Shown: positions 36,296 through 45,959, counted from the first letter of the stretch. The stretch is 64,000 bases of DNA from Robiginitomaculum sp. (GCA_021776615.1 JAJFFO010000018.1:1-64000), one strand, 5' to 3'. Program-made: numbers and translations. The notes: generated from the sequence alone by a model not told the origin.

Positions 36296-38416
36296 ATGCA
36301 CCGCTATATTTTTGTGATTATCAGCCTGATATTATTGGCAAATCAACCTGCTAATGCCGGGCAACTTTGGCAGATACACGGCCAAAAAGCCGACGCTAAT
36401 AGCGTCCAAAGTGCTCCCAATAGCGCAAAAACCTTTGAAAAATTTTCCATCAGCCTCGATCAAAATAGCATATTTTCCATGAATGAGGGCGCGCAAGCGG
36501 AAATGTCGTTGCCGGGCGGGCTTCAGGTTTTTGCCCAGTTGGAGAGCATTAAGAGCCATGCACTGGGCGGAGATTCCTGGTTGGGCTGGGCCGGTGAAGG
36601 CGACAGCCGCGGCCGTATCGTCATGACCAGTGTCAATGGTTTCACCTTTGCCGCCATCACCCACAATAACAAACTCTATCTTATCGAACCGGCAAAAACT
36701 GGCGGCCATATTTTGTATGAAGCGTCCGCCGAAGGCATGATAGAACCCAGTTTTGGCGAGGACGGCGTTATACCGCCTGTGGCCTTAACCAGCGCCATTG
36801 CCGCCAAGCCACCCAGCCCAGCCAAGCCCACGGTTTTAGGAGCGCTTGGCACAGTGGATGTTGGCATTTTCTATCATGCGAGCATGCGCGATCGCTGGGG
36901 GCTTGGACTGATGGCGCGCTTGCAATTCCTGATTCAAAACTATGACACCGCTTTGCTCGATAGCCTCACCGAGGTCCGCGCCAACCTGGTGCATGTCAGC
37001 GAAATCACCGGCACCTTGGCGAAATCAAATGGTGACACACTGGACGACTTGAAGGATGGTGCATCAAATGCAGATGGTGATTTTTCCGGTGTCGCCGCCA
37101 TCAGAGCGGCCAAAGGTATTGATATCGTTACCTATATGCGGCGCTTCAAGGCTTCCACCCATTCATCCTGTGGCACCGGATTTGTACTCGGCACCGGTTC
37201 CTCGGTCATTGGCGTCGGTTCTGCGGCGTTCGGCGTCAATACGGTGAGTGATAGTTTTGATATTGATGATGAAGGTCCGGACGGTGCGCCATTACCCGGC
37301 CCCTTTAGTCTGTGTTCTATCTATACCTTGGCCCATGAAATCGGCCATAATATGGGCACCCAGCATAATCTGGCTACTACCCCCGATGATGGTGTGTTCA
37401 GCTATTCCCATGGCCACCGGGTCGAGGGCGATTTTCGCACCATTATGGGCACTGATGGTAGCGGCGGGACAACCCGCCTTGGCTTCTACTCCAACCCCTC
37501 ACTGGCAAAATGCACCGACCCCGGCGGTGCGGGTGCAACCACAGCCTGCGGCGTAGTTGATGTCGCCGACGCTGCCCGCTCCATGCGCGAACAAGGCAAG
37601 AATGTTGGCACTTTTAACGCCCCTGCCCCGCGCGTTGTATCTTCGGTCCTGCCCATCAGCCGCTCGATCAAGTCTGACGCCACCGCCACCGCCTTCGCCA
37701 CTGTGATCAACCCGGCAGGTGGCGGTACGGCCACGGACTGTATGCTTGATCTTCCCGGCGCTACGGCTGGTCAATTCAGCTACCAGACCACAAGTGCGGT
37801 CAACGCCCTGACCGGCACACCGGATACGCCAATTGATATTGCCGCTGGGGCGGCCCAAAATTTCATCTTCTCGATAACCCCGGGCGCCGTATTTGGCGGT
37901 GTGGAATCACATGTTAGCGATGACCCATTCACCAGTTCTGAATTGGCCGTTGATTTTTCTTGCACCAACCGTCAATCCGCAGAGTCTATTAGCGGGTTAA
38001 ACACACTTAACTTTGTTGCTGAAACCACCGACGTTATGGACGTAATCGCGTTGTCGGCAACCATTGGCAGCACCGGCATTGTCGAAACGGCTGGTGGCAC
38101 CGGCGTGTTCAGTGTCGCGGTCAGCAATATCGGCATAGCGGGCACGGTGACTGCATCTGGCGAAACCAGTACTGCTGCCGTACCCGCCACGATTACGGTA
38201 TGTGAAACCGTTCCCGCAACCGGGGCCTGCAAGGCACCAGCTGCTCCCACTGTCACGAAAACCCTTGCCAAAGATGAAACCGCAACTTTTGGGTTTTTTG
38301 TCACAGAAACAGCGACGATTGCCAATGATTTGGCAGCAAACCGCATTCTCGCCCTCTTTGAAGAAGGCGGTACAACCCGCGGGGCAACTTCGGTGGCGGT
38401 GCGTACCGGGCCTTAA
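36296..38416 (+). CDS. Secreted M12-type (reprolysin-like) zinc metalloprotease with the shared C-terminal domain
   Basis: This is an exported metalloprotease of 706 residues. The signal peptide ends near QPANA|GQ. Residues ~30-180 look like a propeptide. The catalytic domain (~185-430) begins VDVGIFYHASMRDRWG and has the metzincin zinc motif HEIGHNMGTQH at 347-357. A Met-turn sequence RTIMG lies at 382-385 (Met384), as in reprolysin-like families. Residues 444-706 are homologous to the C-terminus of the divergently transcribed S8 protease. The two genes share a 271-base intergenic region with no clear promoter pair. Secretion by the adjacent type II system is likely but inferred. Confidence 0.88.
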   Translation: MHRYIFVIISLILLANQPANAGQLWQIHGQKADANSVQSAPNSAKTFEKFSISLDQNSIFSMNEGAQAEMSLPGGLQVFAQLESIKSHALGGDSWLGWAGEGDSRGRIVMTSVNGFTFAAITHNNKLYLIEPAKTGGHILYEASAEGMIEPSFGEDGVIPPVALTSAIAAKPPSPAKPTVLGALGTVDVGIFYHASMRDRWGLGLMARLQFLIQNYDTALLDSLTEVRANLVHVSEITGTLAKSNGDTLDDLKDGASNADGDFSGVAAIRAAKGIDIVTYMRRFKASTHSSCGTGFVLGTGSSVIGVGSAAFGVNTVSDSFDIDDEGPDGAPLPGPFSLCSIYTLAHEIGHNMGTQHNLATTPDDGVFSYSHGHRVEGDFRTIMGTDGSGGTTRLGFYSNPSLAKCTDPGGAGATTACGVVDVADAARSMREQGKNVGTFNAPAPRVVSSVLPISRSIKSDATATAFATVINPAGGGTATDCMLDLPGATAGQFSYQTTSAVNALTGTPDTPIDIAAGAAQNFIFSITPGAVFGGVESHVSDDPFTSSELAVDFSCTNRQSAESISGLNTLNFVAETTDVMDVIALSATIGSTGIVETAGGTGVFSVAVSNIGIAGTVTASGETSTAAVPATITVCETVPATGACKAPAAPTVTKTLAKDETATFGFFVTETATIANDLAANRILALFEEGGTTRGATSVAVRTGP
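37625..38413 (+). other. Shared C-terminal domain, copy 2 (in the metalloprotease)
   Basis: Residues 444-706 of the metalloprotease match the end of the S8 protease. Cysteines at domain positions 39, 113, 193 and 202 correspond one to one with those of copy 1. Both copies end within a few residues of AVRT. There is no C-terminal membrane helix or basic tail, so this is not a PEP-CTERM or GlyGly-CTERM signal. Confidence 0.85.
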
Positions 38417-38496
38417 GATAAGGCTCATTAAATGCCGTTCGTTGCCCAGTTGGCGCGAACGGTATAGACTGCGCGCAACAGGTGATGGAGAATAAA

Positions 38497-39192
38497 ATGC
38501 GCAGTTTGGCTTCTGTATTTGGTGGTTTACTGGTCGGCTCGCTTTTAATCAGCACCGGTGCACAGGCTGAAGTGACGGTGAAAGCCATAGATACCGGCTG
38601 GAAAGTTGAGGCGAAGGAAGAACCGCTCACCGGCATTCTTCGCGCCATCGCCAAGCACGCGGCCATCAAAATCAGCGGTACCGCGAAACTGGTTGAAGAT
38701 CCAGCCATGAGCGGCGTCTATGAGGGCAGTATCGAAACCATATTGCCAAAACTATTGCGCCAGTCAGATTATGTGTTTCAGACAACCAAAGACGCAAATG
38801 GCGTCAGCCGGGTTAGCAAGCTGGTATTGCTGTCTGGGGTGAAGGGCCGCGCGCCCAGTGCACGGGCGATAAATGCGGCGCGTAAATTGCCCGATAATCG
38901 CCCCAGTGCCATGCCGCTTACCGCGCAGGAACAACAGCAAGGATCACGGGTCACCGCATTATTAACCCAGCAAGCACGGGTAAGCGCCGGGATTGAGAGC
39001 GATGCTGGGCAGGCGAATGCTGACGACCAAAGCGACACCCCAAATTCGTCTGGCATCACCCGCAATAGCGATGGCAGTTTTTCGATAAGCCCGGAAGCAC
39101 AGGCGCGTTTGGCACAAGCCAGCGCGCAAGCCAATCAGGATTTGCAAGCCTTGGTTTCGTCCATCCGGCGCAATGAATCGGATGGAAATTAG
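38497..39192 (+). CDS. Exported protein with a secretin N0/STN-like domain, function unknown
   Basis: This is a 231-residue protein with a signal peptide (cleavage near GAQA|EVT). Residues ~30-95 (WKVEAKEEPLTGILRAIAKHA ... YEGSIETILPKLL) have the pattern of the STN/N0 domain found at the start of secretins and TonB receptors. The rest is polar, rich in Gln, Ser and Asp, and probably disordered. The start at 38497 is favoured by GGAG six bases upstream. It follows the metalloprotease by 80 bases on the same strand. An STN-like domain next to a type II system suggests contact with GspD or its partners, but no function is established. Confidence 0.6.
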   Translation: MRSLASVFGGLLVGSLLISTGAQAEVTVKAIDTGWKVEAKEEPLTGILRAIAKHAAIKISGTAKLVEDPAMSGVYEGSIETILPKLLRQSDYVFQTTKDANGVSRVSKLVLLSGVKGRAPSARAINAARKLPDNRPSAMPLTAQEQQQGSRVTALLTQQARVSAGIESDAGQANADDQSDTPNSSGITRNSDGSFSISPEAQARLAQASAQANQDLQALVSSIRRNESDGN

Positions 39193-39219
39193 GGCCAGGA
39201 CCCTGGCTCAAAAACAGCT

Positions 39220-39876
39220 TTATTTTGTTCCGAACAAACGATCGCCCGCATCACCAAGGCCGGGCACAATAAAGCCATTCTCATTGAGTTTTTCGTCAAT
39301 GGCGGCGGTGATAATCGGCACGTCGGGGTGCGCTTTGCGCAAATTTTCAACCCCTTGCGGCGCCGAAAGCAAGCACACAAAACGCACGTCGCGCGCCCCG
39401 GCCTGCTTGATGCGATCAATGGCGGCAATCGCCGAATTACCGGTTGCCAACATCGGGTCGAGAGCAATCACCGTCCGCTCCGCCATGTCTTTTGGCATTT
39501 TCACCAAATATTCAACCGGCTGCAAGGTTTCTTCATCGCGATAAAGCCCCACATGGCCGACCCGCGCCGATGGCACCAGATTGAGCATGGCCCCCAACAG
39601 CCCCTCGCCGGCCCGCAATATGGAAATAAAGCACAACTTTTTGCCAAACAATTCCGGTGTCTGGGTAGTGCAAAGCGGCGTTTCCACTTCGCGCATTTCC
39701 GTGGGTAAATCCTTCATCGCCTCATAGCCAAGCAAAAGCGCGGTCTCTTCCAGCAAGGCACGAAACTCGGCGGTGCTTTTGTCTTTGCGCCGCATCAGAC
39801 TAAGTTTGTGTTGAACCAGCGGATGATTGACAATGGTGACCCCGTCATCTGCGGCAAAATTCATTCCCTCGGCCAT
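39220..39876 (-). CDS. upp: Uracil phosphoribosyltransferase
   Basis: This is a pyrimidine-salvage enzyme converting uracil and PRPP to UMP (218 residues). Clear family signatures are [13 protein letters not shown] near the N-terminus, [17 protein letters not shown] and the PRPP-binding loop [12 protein letters not shown]. The C-terminus reads [20 protein letters not shown], with the uracil-binding region. It is convergent with the STN-like gene and divergent from the amidohydrolase. Confidence 0.97.
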   Translation of the reverse strand: MAEGMNFAADDGVTIVNHPLVQHKLSLMRRKDKSTAEFRALLEETALLLGYEAMKDLPTEMREVETPLCTTQTPELFGKKLCFISILRAGEGLLGAMLNLVPSARVGHVGLYRDEETLQPVEYLVKMPKDMAERTVIALDPMLATGNSAIAAIDRIKQAGARDVRFVCLLSAPQGVENLRKAHPDVPIITAAIDEKLNENGFIVPGLGDAGDRLFGTK

Positions 39877-40045
39877 GGCGTTTCCTTTGCAAAATGATGT
39901 GCTTCCCTACTAACTTCCAGCGCCGGAGGGAAGCGGCGGCGGTGCAAATTGCGCAATATTATCGCCTATTAACCCCAACATTTCCGCTTATTAATTAGGC
40001 TTTGGCGTTGCCATCGGAAACAATGCCTTTTTTGGAGAATGGGCC

Positions 40046-41698
40046 ATGGGTGCAATTTCGCCAAGACTTTTGATGCTTGTCGCCATTATCGCGATGGGCC
40101 TTATACCTCTTGGCGCGTGGGCCAATGAACCCACCAAACACAACCTCACCCGCAATTGGTCCGACGATCAATTTGCCCATTGGCACTATCTCGCCGAAGA
40201 AATGCAGGTGCAGACCCTACACCATCAATTATCCAAGACGCACCGCCCGCGCGAATTTGTGGTGCGCAATGTCAATTTGATCGACGGCATTACGCCTCAA
40301 GCCCGCACCGGCCAATCCGTGCATGTGAAGGACGGTAAAATATTTGCCATTGGCGCAGCGGCGAAAATTACCGCGCCCGATGGGGTTTTGGTGATTGATG
40401 GCAGCGGGCGTTATTTAGCACCGGGGCTGACCGATATGCATGTGCATAATCTGGAATCCGCCAGTCAACACATACTCAATCTGGCCAATGGTATTACCAG
40501 CATGCGCGATCTGGATGGATTTGAGTTTTTATTGGCCATGCGCGATGCCATCAACAATAATCAAATGCTGGCCCCCACGCTTTATGTTTCTGGCACCATT
40601 CTGAACGGCTCGACCTTTGGCGGCTATGCCAGAAGGATCAGCACCGAGGCCGAAGCCCGGTCAGCGGTGCGCGAACAGGCGGCGCAGGGCTATGACTTCA
40701 TCAAGACCCATAACAGCCTCTCCGCGCCCATTTTCTTAGCCATTGCCGATGAGGCTAATATTCAAGGTCTGGACGTGGTTGGCCATATCCCCGTGCCAGT
40801 TAGCGTCGAGCAAGCAGTAAATGCCAATATGCGCACCTTCGAGCATTTCAAAGGCTATATTATCGACAGCACCCTGACCTTGACCGACGAAGACTATAGC
40901 GCGGCAACCCAAGGGGCAGAAGTGTGGAATACGCCGACCTTTGTCACCTATCGCAACCATTTGCGCGGCGCGGCGGCGGCGCAATTATTGGCCGATGCAG
41001 CGCAAATGCAATATGTGTCACCGCTTAGCCGCCAAAACTGGCAAAAATTTGTGCACGAAGAAGCGGATGCAACCACTAAATTGCGCCAAAACATCTACCC
41101 TCTCTCGGTGCAGGTTTTCAAAAGCCTGAGACAGAATACCGACGCCAAATTCCTGGCTGGCACAGATTCCGGGTCTTATGAAATGATGCCGCCGGGCTTT
41201 ATGCTATTGGAAGAACTCGGTATTTTTGAAAAACTTGGCATGTCGCCCTTCGAAGCCCTGCAAACCGCGACCACCGAAGCGGCGGCGGCCATGCGCCGTA
41301 CGGACGCCTTTGGCACGATCAAAACCGGTGCCCGGGCCGACCTCGTATTGCTGGAGAAAAACCCGCTAATTTCCACCGCCAATTTGTCCTCGCCCGCGGC
41401 GGTGTCAGTGCGCGGTATTTGGCTAGATCGCGCGGATATAGATGCCATGTTGGCGGGGCTGAAAACCGTGTTTATACAGACCGAAGAACGCATGGCACAA
41501 ACCGAAATTAACCCCGCCCAATTGGATGCTTTCGTTGGCCGCGCCGCAGACTTACACGCGCAAGGCTATGTGTTCCGGGACCATTATCTGGATCTGGCCG
41601 CCAGCATGTTTACGGCGCTTAACCGACCCGCGGATGCGGCCAGATTAACCGCCATGAAAACCGAAGCAGATTTCGGGTTCTCATGGTATAAGTTTTAA
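40046..41698 (+). CDS. Exported amidohydrolase family protein
   Basis: This is a 550-residue metal-dependent hydrolase of the amidohydrolase superfamily, in the imidazolonepropionase/prolidase-like branch. A signal peptide ends at AWA|NEP, so it acts in the periplasm or outside. Metal-site motifs are visible: TDMHVHN (HxH), FIKTHNS (candidate carboxylated lysine), VVGHIPV, TFEHFKG and AGTDSGSYEM (metal aspartate). The N-terminal small beta domain has VRNVNLIDGI. The substrate is unknown. The ATG is preceded by GGAG with eight bases between. Confidence 0.85.
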   Translation: MGAISPRLLMLVAIIAMGLIPLGAWANEPTKHNLTRNWSDDQFAHWHYLAEEMQVQTLHHQLSKTHRPREFVVRNVNLIDGITPQARTGQSVHVKDGKIFAIGAAAKITAPDGVLVIDGSGRYLAPGLTDMHVHNLESASQHILNLANGITSMRDLDGFEFLLAMRDAINNNQMLAPTLYVSGTILNGSTFGGYARRISTEAEARSAVREQAAQGYDFIKTHNSLSAPIFLAIADEANIQGLDVVGHIPVPVSVEQAVNANMRTFEHFKGYIIDSTLTLTDEDYSAATQGAEVWNTPTFVTYRNHLRGAAAAQLLADAAQMQYVSPLSRQNWQKFVHEEADATTKLRQNIYPLSVQVFKSLRQNTDAKFLAGTDSGSYEMMPPGFMLLEELGIFEKLGMSPFEALQTATTEAAAAMRRTDAFGTIKTGARADLVLLEKNPLISTANLSSPAAVSVRGIWLDRADIDAMLAGLKTVFIQTEERMAQTEINPAQLDAFVGRAADLHAQGYVFRDHYLDLAASMFTALNRPADAARLTAMKTEADFGFSWYKF

Positions 41699-41712
41699 CG
41701 CAAAATCAGATT

Positions 41713-43314
41713 TTAGAGCCACAATTTCAGCGCAATCGCACCCGCCGCCACGGCCAACACCATCAACGCCCACCGCCCACTTCGCGTGCGCCGCGCCTGC
41801 GCTTTGGCCAAAGCGTCGATAGCGCTGTCACTCAAACCAAAGCCTTGTGCGCGCGTATTGGCGACAATGGCAGCAGCATCCTCAATGGCTTTTGGCAATT
41901 GCTTCATCACCAAATGCAATTCGCGCAAAGTATCATAAGTCTCATTCATCAGGCCCTCGGGGCCAAGTTCGCGGCGTATCCATTGCTCCACCACCGGATT
42001 AGCGGTGCCCCACAAATCATGGGCCGGGTCCAACATCCGGGCCACGCCTTCAACCTGCACCATGGTTTTTTGCAATAACACCAATTCGGGCCGCAAATGC
42101 ATGTCGAATTGGGCGGTGACATCAAACAATTGCAATAGCAGATTGCTCATCGATACATCTTTGGCGGTTTTACCAAAAATAGGTTCGCCCACCGCGCGCA
42201 AGGCCTGGGCAAAATCATCGACGCCATATTCGCCCGGCACAAAACCGGCCTCAAAGTGCACCTCGGCAACCCGGCGGTAATCGCGGCGTAAAAACCCATA
42301 AAGAATTTCCGCCAAATACCGTCTTTGTGCCGGGCCAATGCGACCAATAATGCCAAAATCGACCATGCCCAATTGGCCGGACTTTAGCGCAAATAAATTG
42401 CCCTCATGCATGTCCGCATGAAACACCCCATGATCCAGAGCGCTATGCAAAAAGCTGGCGGTGATAGTTTTCGCCAATTCAACCCGGTCAACGCCTTCTT
42501 TGCCCAGCGCCGCTTCATCGCTAAGCGGCACCCCCACCAGCCATTGCATGGAAAATACGCGCAAGCCGGTGCGGGGCCAGTCTACCGTCGGTATGCTTAC
42601 GCCCTTATCAGTGCCCATAATCTCGAAAAGCTCCGAAGCCCCGGCAGCTTCAAGGCGCAAATCCATCTCCAGGGTCAGGGAACGCGATAAAGTGCGCACA
42701 AATTGGCGCGGCTCCATACGCCGCGATGCCGGGAATAGCCATTCCACCAACCGCGCGCCGAGCGCCATGGCCTCAATGTCTTTCTTGATCCGCAACTCAA
42801 TACCGGGGCGCAGAATTTTCACTGCCAACTTGCTGCCATCATCCAGCACCAGCGGATGCACTTGCGCCACCGAAGCGGCGGCAATGGGTGGCTCCAGCCC
42901 AGCGAATAGATATTCCCATTTATCGCCAAAACTATCTTGCAATGCAGCTTTGGCTTCGGCCATGGAAAACGGCGGCATTTTATCGCGTAAACCAGCCAAG
43001 CCCGCTGCCACTTCCGGCGATAGAATATCGCCCCGACTGGAGAGAAATTGACCAAATTTCACATAGCTTGGGCCAAGTTTTTCCAGCGCAATCGCCAGGC
43101 GCTCTCCCGGACCGGCGTTTTTATCTGCTTTATCTGGGCTATGCCGGACGACAAACAAGCGCGCAAACCGACCCAATGCTCGCGCTGGCCATGGCAATAT
43201 AAGCTGGTATTCGCGGGGCAAAATAGCGTCATGGCGCGCCAATACCCACCCCGCCCGCAAAAGCCGCCAAAAGGAAGCAAAACGTACCCGATCATCTGGC
43301 TCTAGACCAGCCAT
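41713..43314 (-). CDS. ubiB: Ubiquinone biosynthesis kinase-like protein UbiB
   Basis: This is an atypical ADCK/UbiB kinase-like protein needed for ubiquinone synthesis (533 residues). It shows the KxGQ motif in YVKFGQFLSSRGDILS, an Ala-rich nucleotide loop AAASVAQVH, AVKILRPG with the lysine, HADMHEGNLFAL and MVDFGIIGRI. A C-terminal hydrophobic helix anchors it to the membrane. It lies three bases after ubiE on the same strand, the common alphaproteobacterial ubiE-ubiB pair. Confidence 0.95.
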   Translation of the reverse strand: MAGLEPDDRVRFASFWRLLRAGWVLARHDAILPREYQLILPWPARALGRFARLFVVRHSPDKADKNAGPGERLAIALEKLGPSYVKFGQFLSSRGDILSPEVAAGLAGLRDKMPPFSMAEAKAALQDSFGDKWEYLFAGLEPPIAAASVAQVHPLVLDDGSKLAVKILRPGIELRIKKDIEAMALGARLVEWLFPASRRMEPRQFVRTLSRSLTLEMDLRLEAAGASELFEIMGTDKGVSIPTVDWPRTGLRVFSMQWLVGVPLSDEAALGKEGVDRVELAKTITASFLHSALDHGVFHADMHEGNLFALKSGQLGMVDFGIIGRIGPAQRRYLAEILYGFLRRDYRRVAEVHFEAGFVPGEYGVDDFAQALRAVGEPIFGKTAKDVSMSNLLLQLFDVTAQFDMHLRPELVLLQKTMVQVEGVARMLDPAHDLWGTANPVVEQWIRRELGPEGLMNETYDTLRELHLVMKQLPKAIEDAAAIVANTRAQGFGLSDSAIDALAKAQARRTRSGRWALMVLAVAAGAIALKLWL

Positions 43315-43317
43315 AAG

Positions 43318-44097
43318 TCAGACAGCCCAGCCAGTGTGCAAAGCAGCAACACCGCCGGAGAAATTGGTGTAGTCGACATTGGCAAAGCCCGCCTCTTCCA
43401 TCATCGCGGCAAATCCTTGCTGATCAGGAAAACGGCGAATGCTTTCCACCAAATACTGATAGCTCTCGCGATCATTGGCAAACCATTGGCCAAGGCGCGG
43501 AATGGCGTGAAATGACCATAAATCATAAGGCTTTTGTACCGCTTTATTGATCGGTTTTGAAAACTCCAGACACAAGAACCGCCCGCCGGGCCGCAAAACC
43601 CGGCGCATATCACGCAGGGCCTGCACCTTATTGGTCACATTGCGAATGCCAAAACTTATAGTCACCGCATCCACACAAGCATCCGGAAGCGGAACGTGCT
43701 CGGCATCGCCGCAGACCCAGCTCAACTGAGCCCCATCGCCGCGCTCCAAACCGGCAATAAGCATTTGCGCATTAATATCGCACACAATCGCGCGCGCCGC
43801 TTCGCCGCCGCGTCTGGCCCGCACGGCGTCGGCGCGCTGCACAAAGCGCCGCGAAAGATCGCCAGTGCCGCCGGCCACATCCAGCAATGTCTCGCCAGGT
43901 TGCGGATTGGCCCGGGCAATGACCATGTCTTTCCACAGGCGATGCACGCCGCCAGACATCAGATCATTCATCAAATCATAGCGCGATGCCACTTTATCAA
44001 ACACGCCGCGCACCATGCCCGCTTTGCTCTCGCGCTCGACCGTTTGAAAGCCAAAAGAGGCGGTGTTTGCCGCCTTGCTGTGCTGTGTCTTTTCCAT
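43318..44097 (-). CDS. ubiE: Ubiquinone/menaquinone C-methyltransferase UbiE
   Basis: This is a SAM-dependent C-methyltransferase of ubiquinone synthesis (259 residues). Motifs are [22 protein letters not shown] motif [29 protein letters not shown] and [15 protein letters not shown]. The frame is open another 39 codons upstream, but those would run through the divergent mutM start. The ATG at 44097 gives the family length. The 51-base gap to mutM must hold divergent promoters. Confidence 0.95.
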   Translation of the reverse strand: MEKTQHSKAANTASFGFQTVERESKAGMVRGVFDKVASRYDLMNDLMSGGVHRLWKDMVIARANPQPGETLLDVAGGTGDLSRRFVQRADAVRARRGGEAARAIVCDINAQMLIAGLERGDGAQLSWVCGDAEHVPLPDACVDAVTISFGIRNVTNKVQALRDMRRVLRPGGRFLCLEFSKPINKAVQKPYDLWSFHAIPRLGQWFANDRESYQYLVESIRRFPDQQGFAAMMEEAGFANVDYTNFSGGVAALHTGWAV

Positions 44098-44148
44098 CGA
44101 CGCGGACCATAGCCCTCTGCGCCGCACTGCGCTATAGGGGGGCGCATC

Positions 44149-44988
44149 ATGCCTGAGCTTCCTGAAGTCGAAACCGTACGCACTGGCCTCGCCCCGATTA
44201 TGGAGGGTGCGCACATTGTTGCGGCCACAATCAACCGTCCGAATCTGCGCTTTGCCTTCCCGGCGCGTTTTTGTGCACGCCTCGAGGGCGCGGGCATTAT
44301 TGCCTTGCGCCGCCGCGCCAAATATCTGCTGATTGAGCTATCGACGCAGGAGACCCTGATTGCCCATCTTGGCATGTCCGGCAGGTTCAGCATTCTTGCC
44401 CCCGGCGGACCATTGCCGGACACCAATCCCAAACATGACCATGTGGAATGGGTGTTAAGCAATGAGCACAAAATTGTTTATAATGATCCGCGCCGCTTTG
44501 GCTTTATGGACCTAGCCGCCAACAACGCCTTGGCGCAAAACCGGTTTTTGGCGGACTTGGGGCCCGAACCTCTGGGCAATGGGTTTAGCGGTGCCTGGCT
44601 GAGAGAAGCTTTTACCGGCAAAGCGCAATCGGTAAAAGCGGCGCTATTGGACCAACGCATTGTCGCCGGGCTTGGCAATATTTATGTCTGCGAGGCGCTG
44701 TATTGTGCCGGCATTCGCCCGCAAACGCCGGCCAGCAAAATTAGCAAAGAACGGCTGGAGAAGCTGAGCAATTGTGTGCGCAAAATTATCGCCACTGCCA
44801 TCACCGCGGGCGGCTCAACCTTGCGCGATTTTGCCGCCACCGACGGGGCGCTGGGCTATTTCCAGCACCGCTTCTCGGTCTATGGCCGCGAGGGCGAAGC
44901 TTGCCTCAATAAAGAATGTGGCGAGACCATTGTGCGACTGGTGCAATCGGGGCGCTCAAGCTTTTATTGCCCCAAATGCCAGCATTAG
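44149..44988 (+). CDS. mutM: Formamidopyrimidine-DNA glycosylase MutM
   Basis: This is a base-excision repair enzyme removing 8-oxoguanine and formamidopyrimidines (279 residues). The N-terminus [13 protein letters not shown] supplies the catalytic proline and glutamate. HLGMSGRF and [10 protein letters not shown] are conserved. A C-terminal zinc finger is visible as C-x4-C and CPKC. It is transcribed divergently from ubiE and followed by the enoyl-CoA hydratase gene, as in Caulobacter-like genomes. Confidence 0.97.
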   Translation: MPELPEVETVRTGLAPIMEGAHIVAATINRPNLRFAFPARFCARLEGAGIIALRRRAKYLLIELSTQETLIAHLGMSGRFSILAPGGPLPDTNPKHDHVEWVLSNEHKIVYNDPRRFGFMDLAANNALAQNRFLADLGPEPLGNGFSGAWLREAFTGKAQSVKAALLDQRIVAGLGNIYVCEALYCAGIRPQTPASKISKERLEKLSNCVRKIIATAITAGGSTLRDFAATDGALGYFQHRFSVYGREGEACLNKECGETIVRLVQSGRSSFYCPKCQH

Positions 44989-45123
44989 CGATATTGCCAA
45001 AATGTGAAACCCGTGCGGTGAAAGGGTGACGCGCGGGCAATCCTGCGCTATGTCATCGCCAAATTGTGGTGTCCGACACATGCGGCCGCGCAATGCGTTA
45101 TAACAATACCGGAACCAGCAAGA

Positions 45124-45900
45124 ATGGCATTTGAAACCATAAAGGTAAGCACGGAAGGCCGCGTTGGCCTGATCACGCTAGACCGGCCCGAGGCATTAAA
45201 CGCATTGTGCCAGCAACTTACCGAAGAATTGGCAAGTGCTCTTGAAGGCTTTGACGCGGATGCTGACATTGGCTGCGTGGTATTAACCGGCTCGAAAAAA
45301 GCCTTTGCCGCCGGGGCCGACATTAAAGAGCTGCAAGGCGGCAATTTTGTCGATCTCTATATGAATGACCCTTTCTCCAAGAGTTGGGAAGCGGTATCGC
45401 GGTTTAAAAAGCCAATCATCGCCGCCGTTGCTGGTTATGCGCTTGGCGGCGGCTGCGAAATCGCCATGATGTGCGATTTTATCATCGCCGCCGAAAATGC
45501 CAAATTTGGCCAACCCGAAATTACCCTCGGCGTTATGCCCGGCTCCGGCGGCACTCAACGTCTGGCCCGCTTTGTCGGCAAGGCCAAAGCCATGGATTTG
45601 TGCCTGACCGGCCGGATGATGGATGCTGCGGAAGCCGAACGCAGTGGGCTGGTCAGCCGCATTGTGGCCGTGGATGATCTTCTTGACGATGCCATGAAAA
45701 CCGCGACCAGCATTGCCGACAAATCTCTGCCGATAGCCATCATGACCAAGGAAGCGGTAAATACTGCTTTTGAAACAACGCTGTCGCAGGGCATCCGCTT
45801 CGAGCGGCGGGTATTCCATTCTCAATTTAGCGTGGAAGATCAGAAGGAAGGCATGGCGGCATTCGTCGAGAAGCGGGCACCACACTTCAAACACCGCTGA
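45124..45900 (+). CDS. Enoyl-CoA hydratase/isomerase family protein
   Basis: This is a crotonase-fold enzyme of fatty-acid beta-oxidation type (258 residues). It has oxyanion-hole sequences [12 protein letters not shown] and [15 protein letters not shown]. Catalytic glutamates lie in GGGCE and in [17 protein letters not shown], the pattern of true hydratases (EchA/FadB type). The start at 45124 gives the usual MAFETIKVS; the longer open frame has no family match. It precedes rpsT and dnaA, a conserved alphaproteobacterial order. Confidence 0.93.
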   Translation: MAFETIKVSTEGRVGLITLDRPEALNALCQQLTEELASALEGFDADADIGCVVLTGSKKAFAAGADIKELQGGNFVDLYMNDPFSKSWEAVSRFKKPIIAAVAGYALGGGCEIAMMCDFIIAAENAKFGQPEITLGVMPGSGGTQRLARFVGKAKAMDLCLTGRMMDAAEAERSGLVSRIVAVDDLLDDAMKTATSIADKSLPIAIMTKEAVNTAFETTLSQGIRFERRVFHSQFSVEDQKEGMAAFVEKRAPHFKHR

Positions 45901-45917
45901 TTTAACCGCCGATAGAC

Positions 45918-45959
45918 ACACTGCGCAGTGTTGACGCCGGTGTTTGCCAAGGCTATATG
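45918..45959 (+). promoter_or_regulatory. rpsT promoter with a palindromic operator-like site
   Basis: TTGACG (45931-45936), a 17-base spacer and TATATG (45954-45959) make a good sigma-70 promoter, predicting a leader of about 54 bases before rpsT. A perfect 14-base palindrome, ACACTGCGCAGTGT (45918-45931), abuts and overlaps the -35 by one base. The leader also contains a GCGCC/GGCGC hairpin at 45983-45997. Confidence 0.68.

Noticed and set aside
38380-38416. PEP-CTERM, GlyGly-CTERM or LPXTG-type sorting signal at the protease C-termini
   Set aside because: Neither protease ends with a hydrophobic helix and basic tail; both end in the polar AVRT region.
39193-39219. GCCAGG/CCTGGC palindrome as terminator of the STN-like gene
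   Set aside because: The loop is too small for a full stem and no T-tract follows in either direction.
42461-43051. 196-codon plus-strand frame opposite ubiB
   Set aside because: Serine/arginine-rich translation with no family features, overlapping a well-supported gene.
44989-45123. Possible small RNA or tRNA between mutM and the enoyl-CoA hydratase gene
   Set aside because: No cloverleaf, terminator or promoter could be recognised in these 135 bases.
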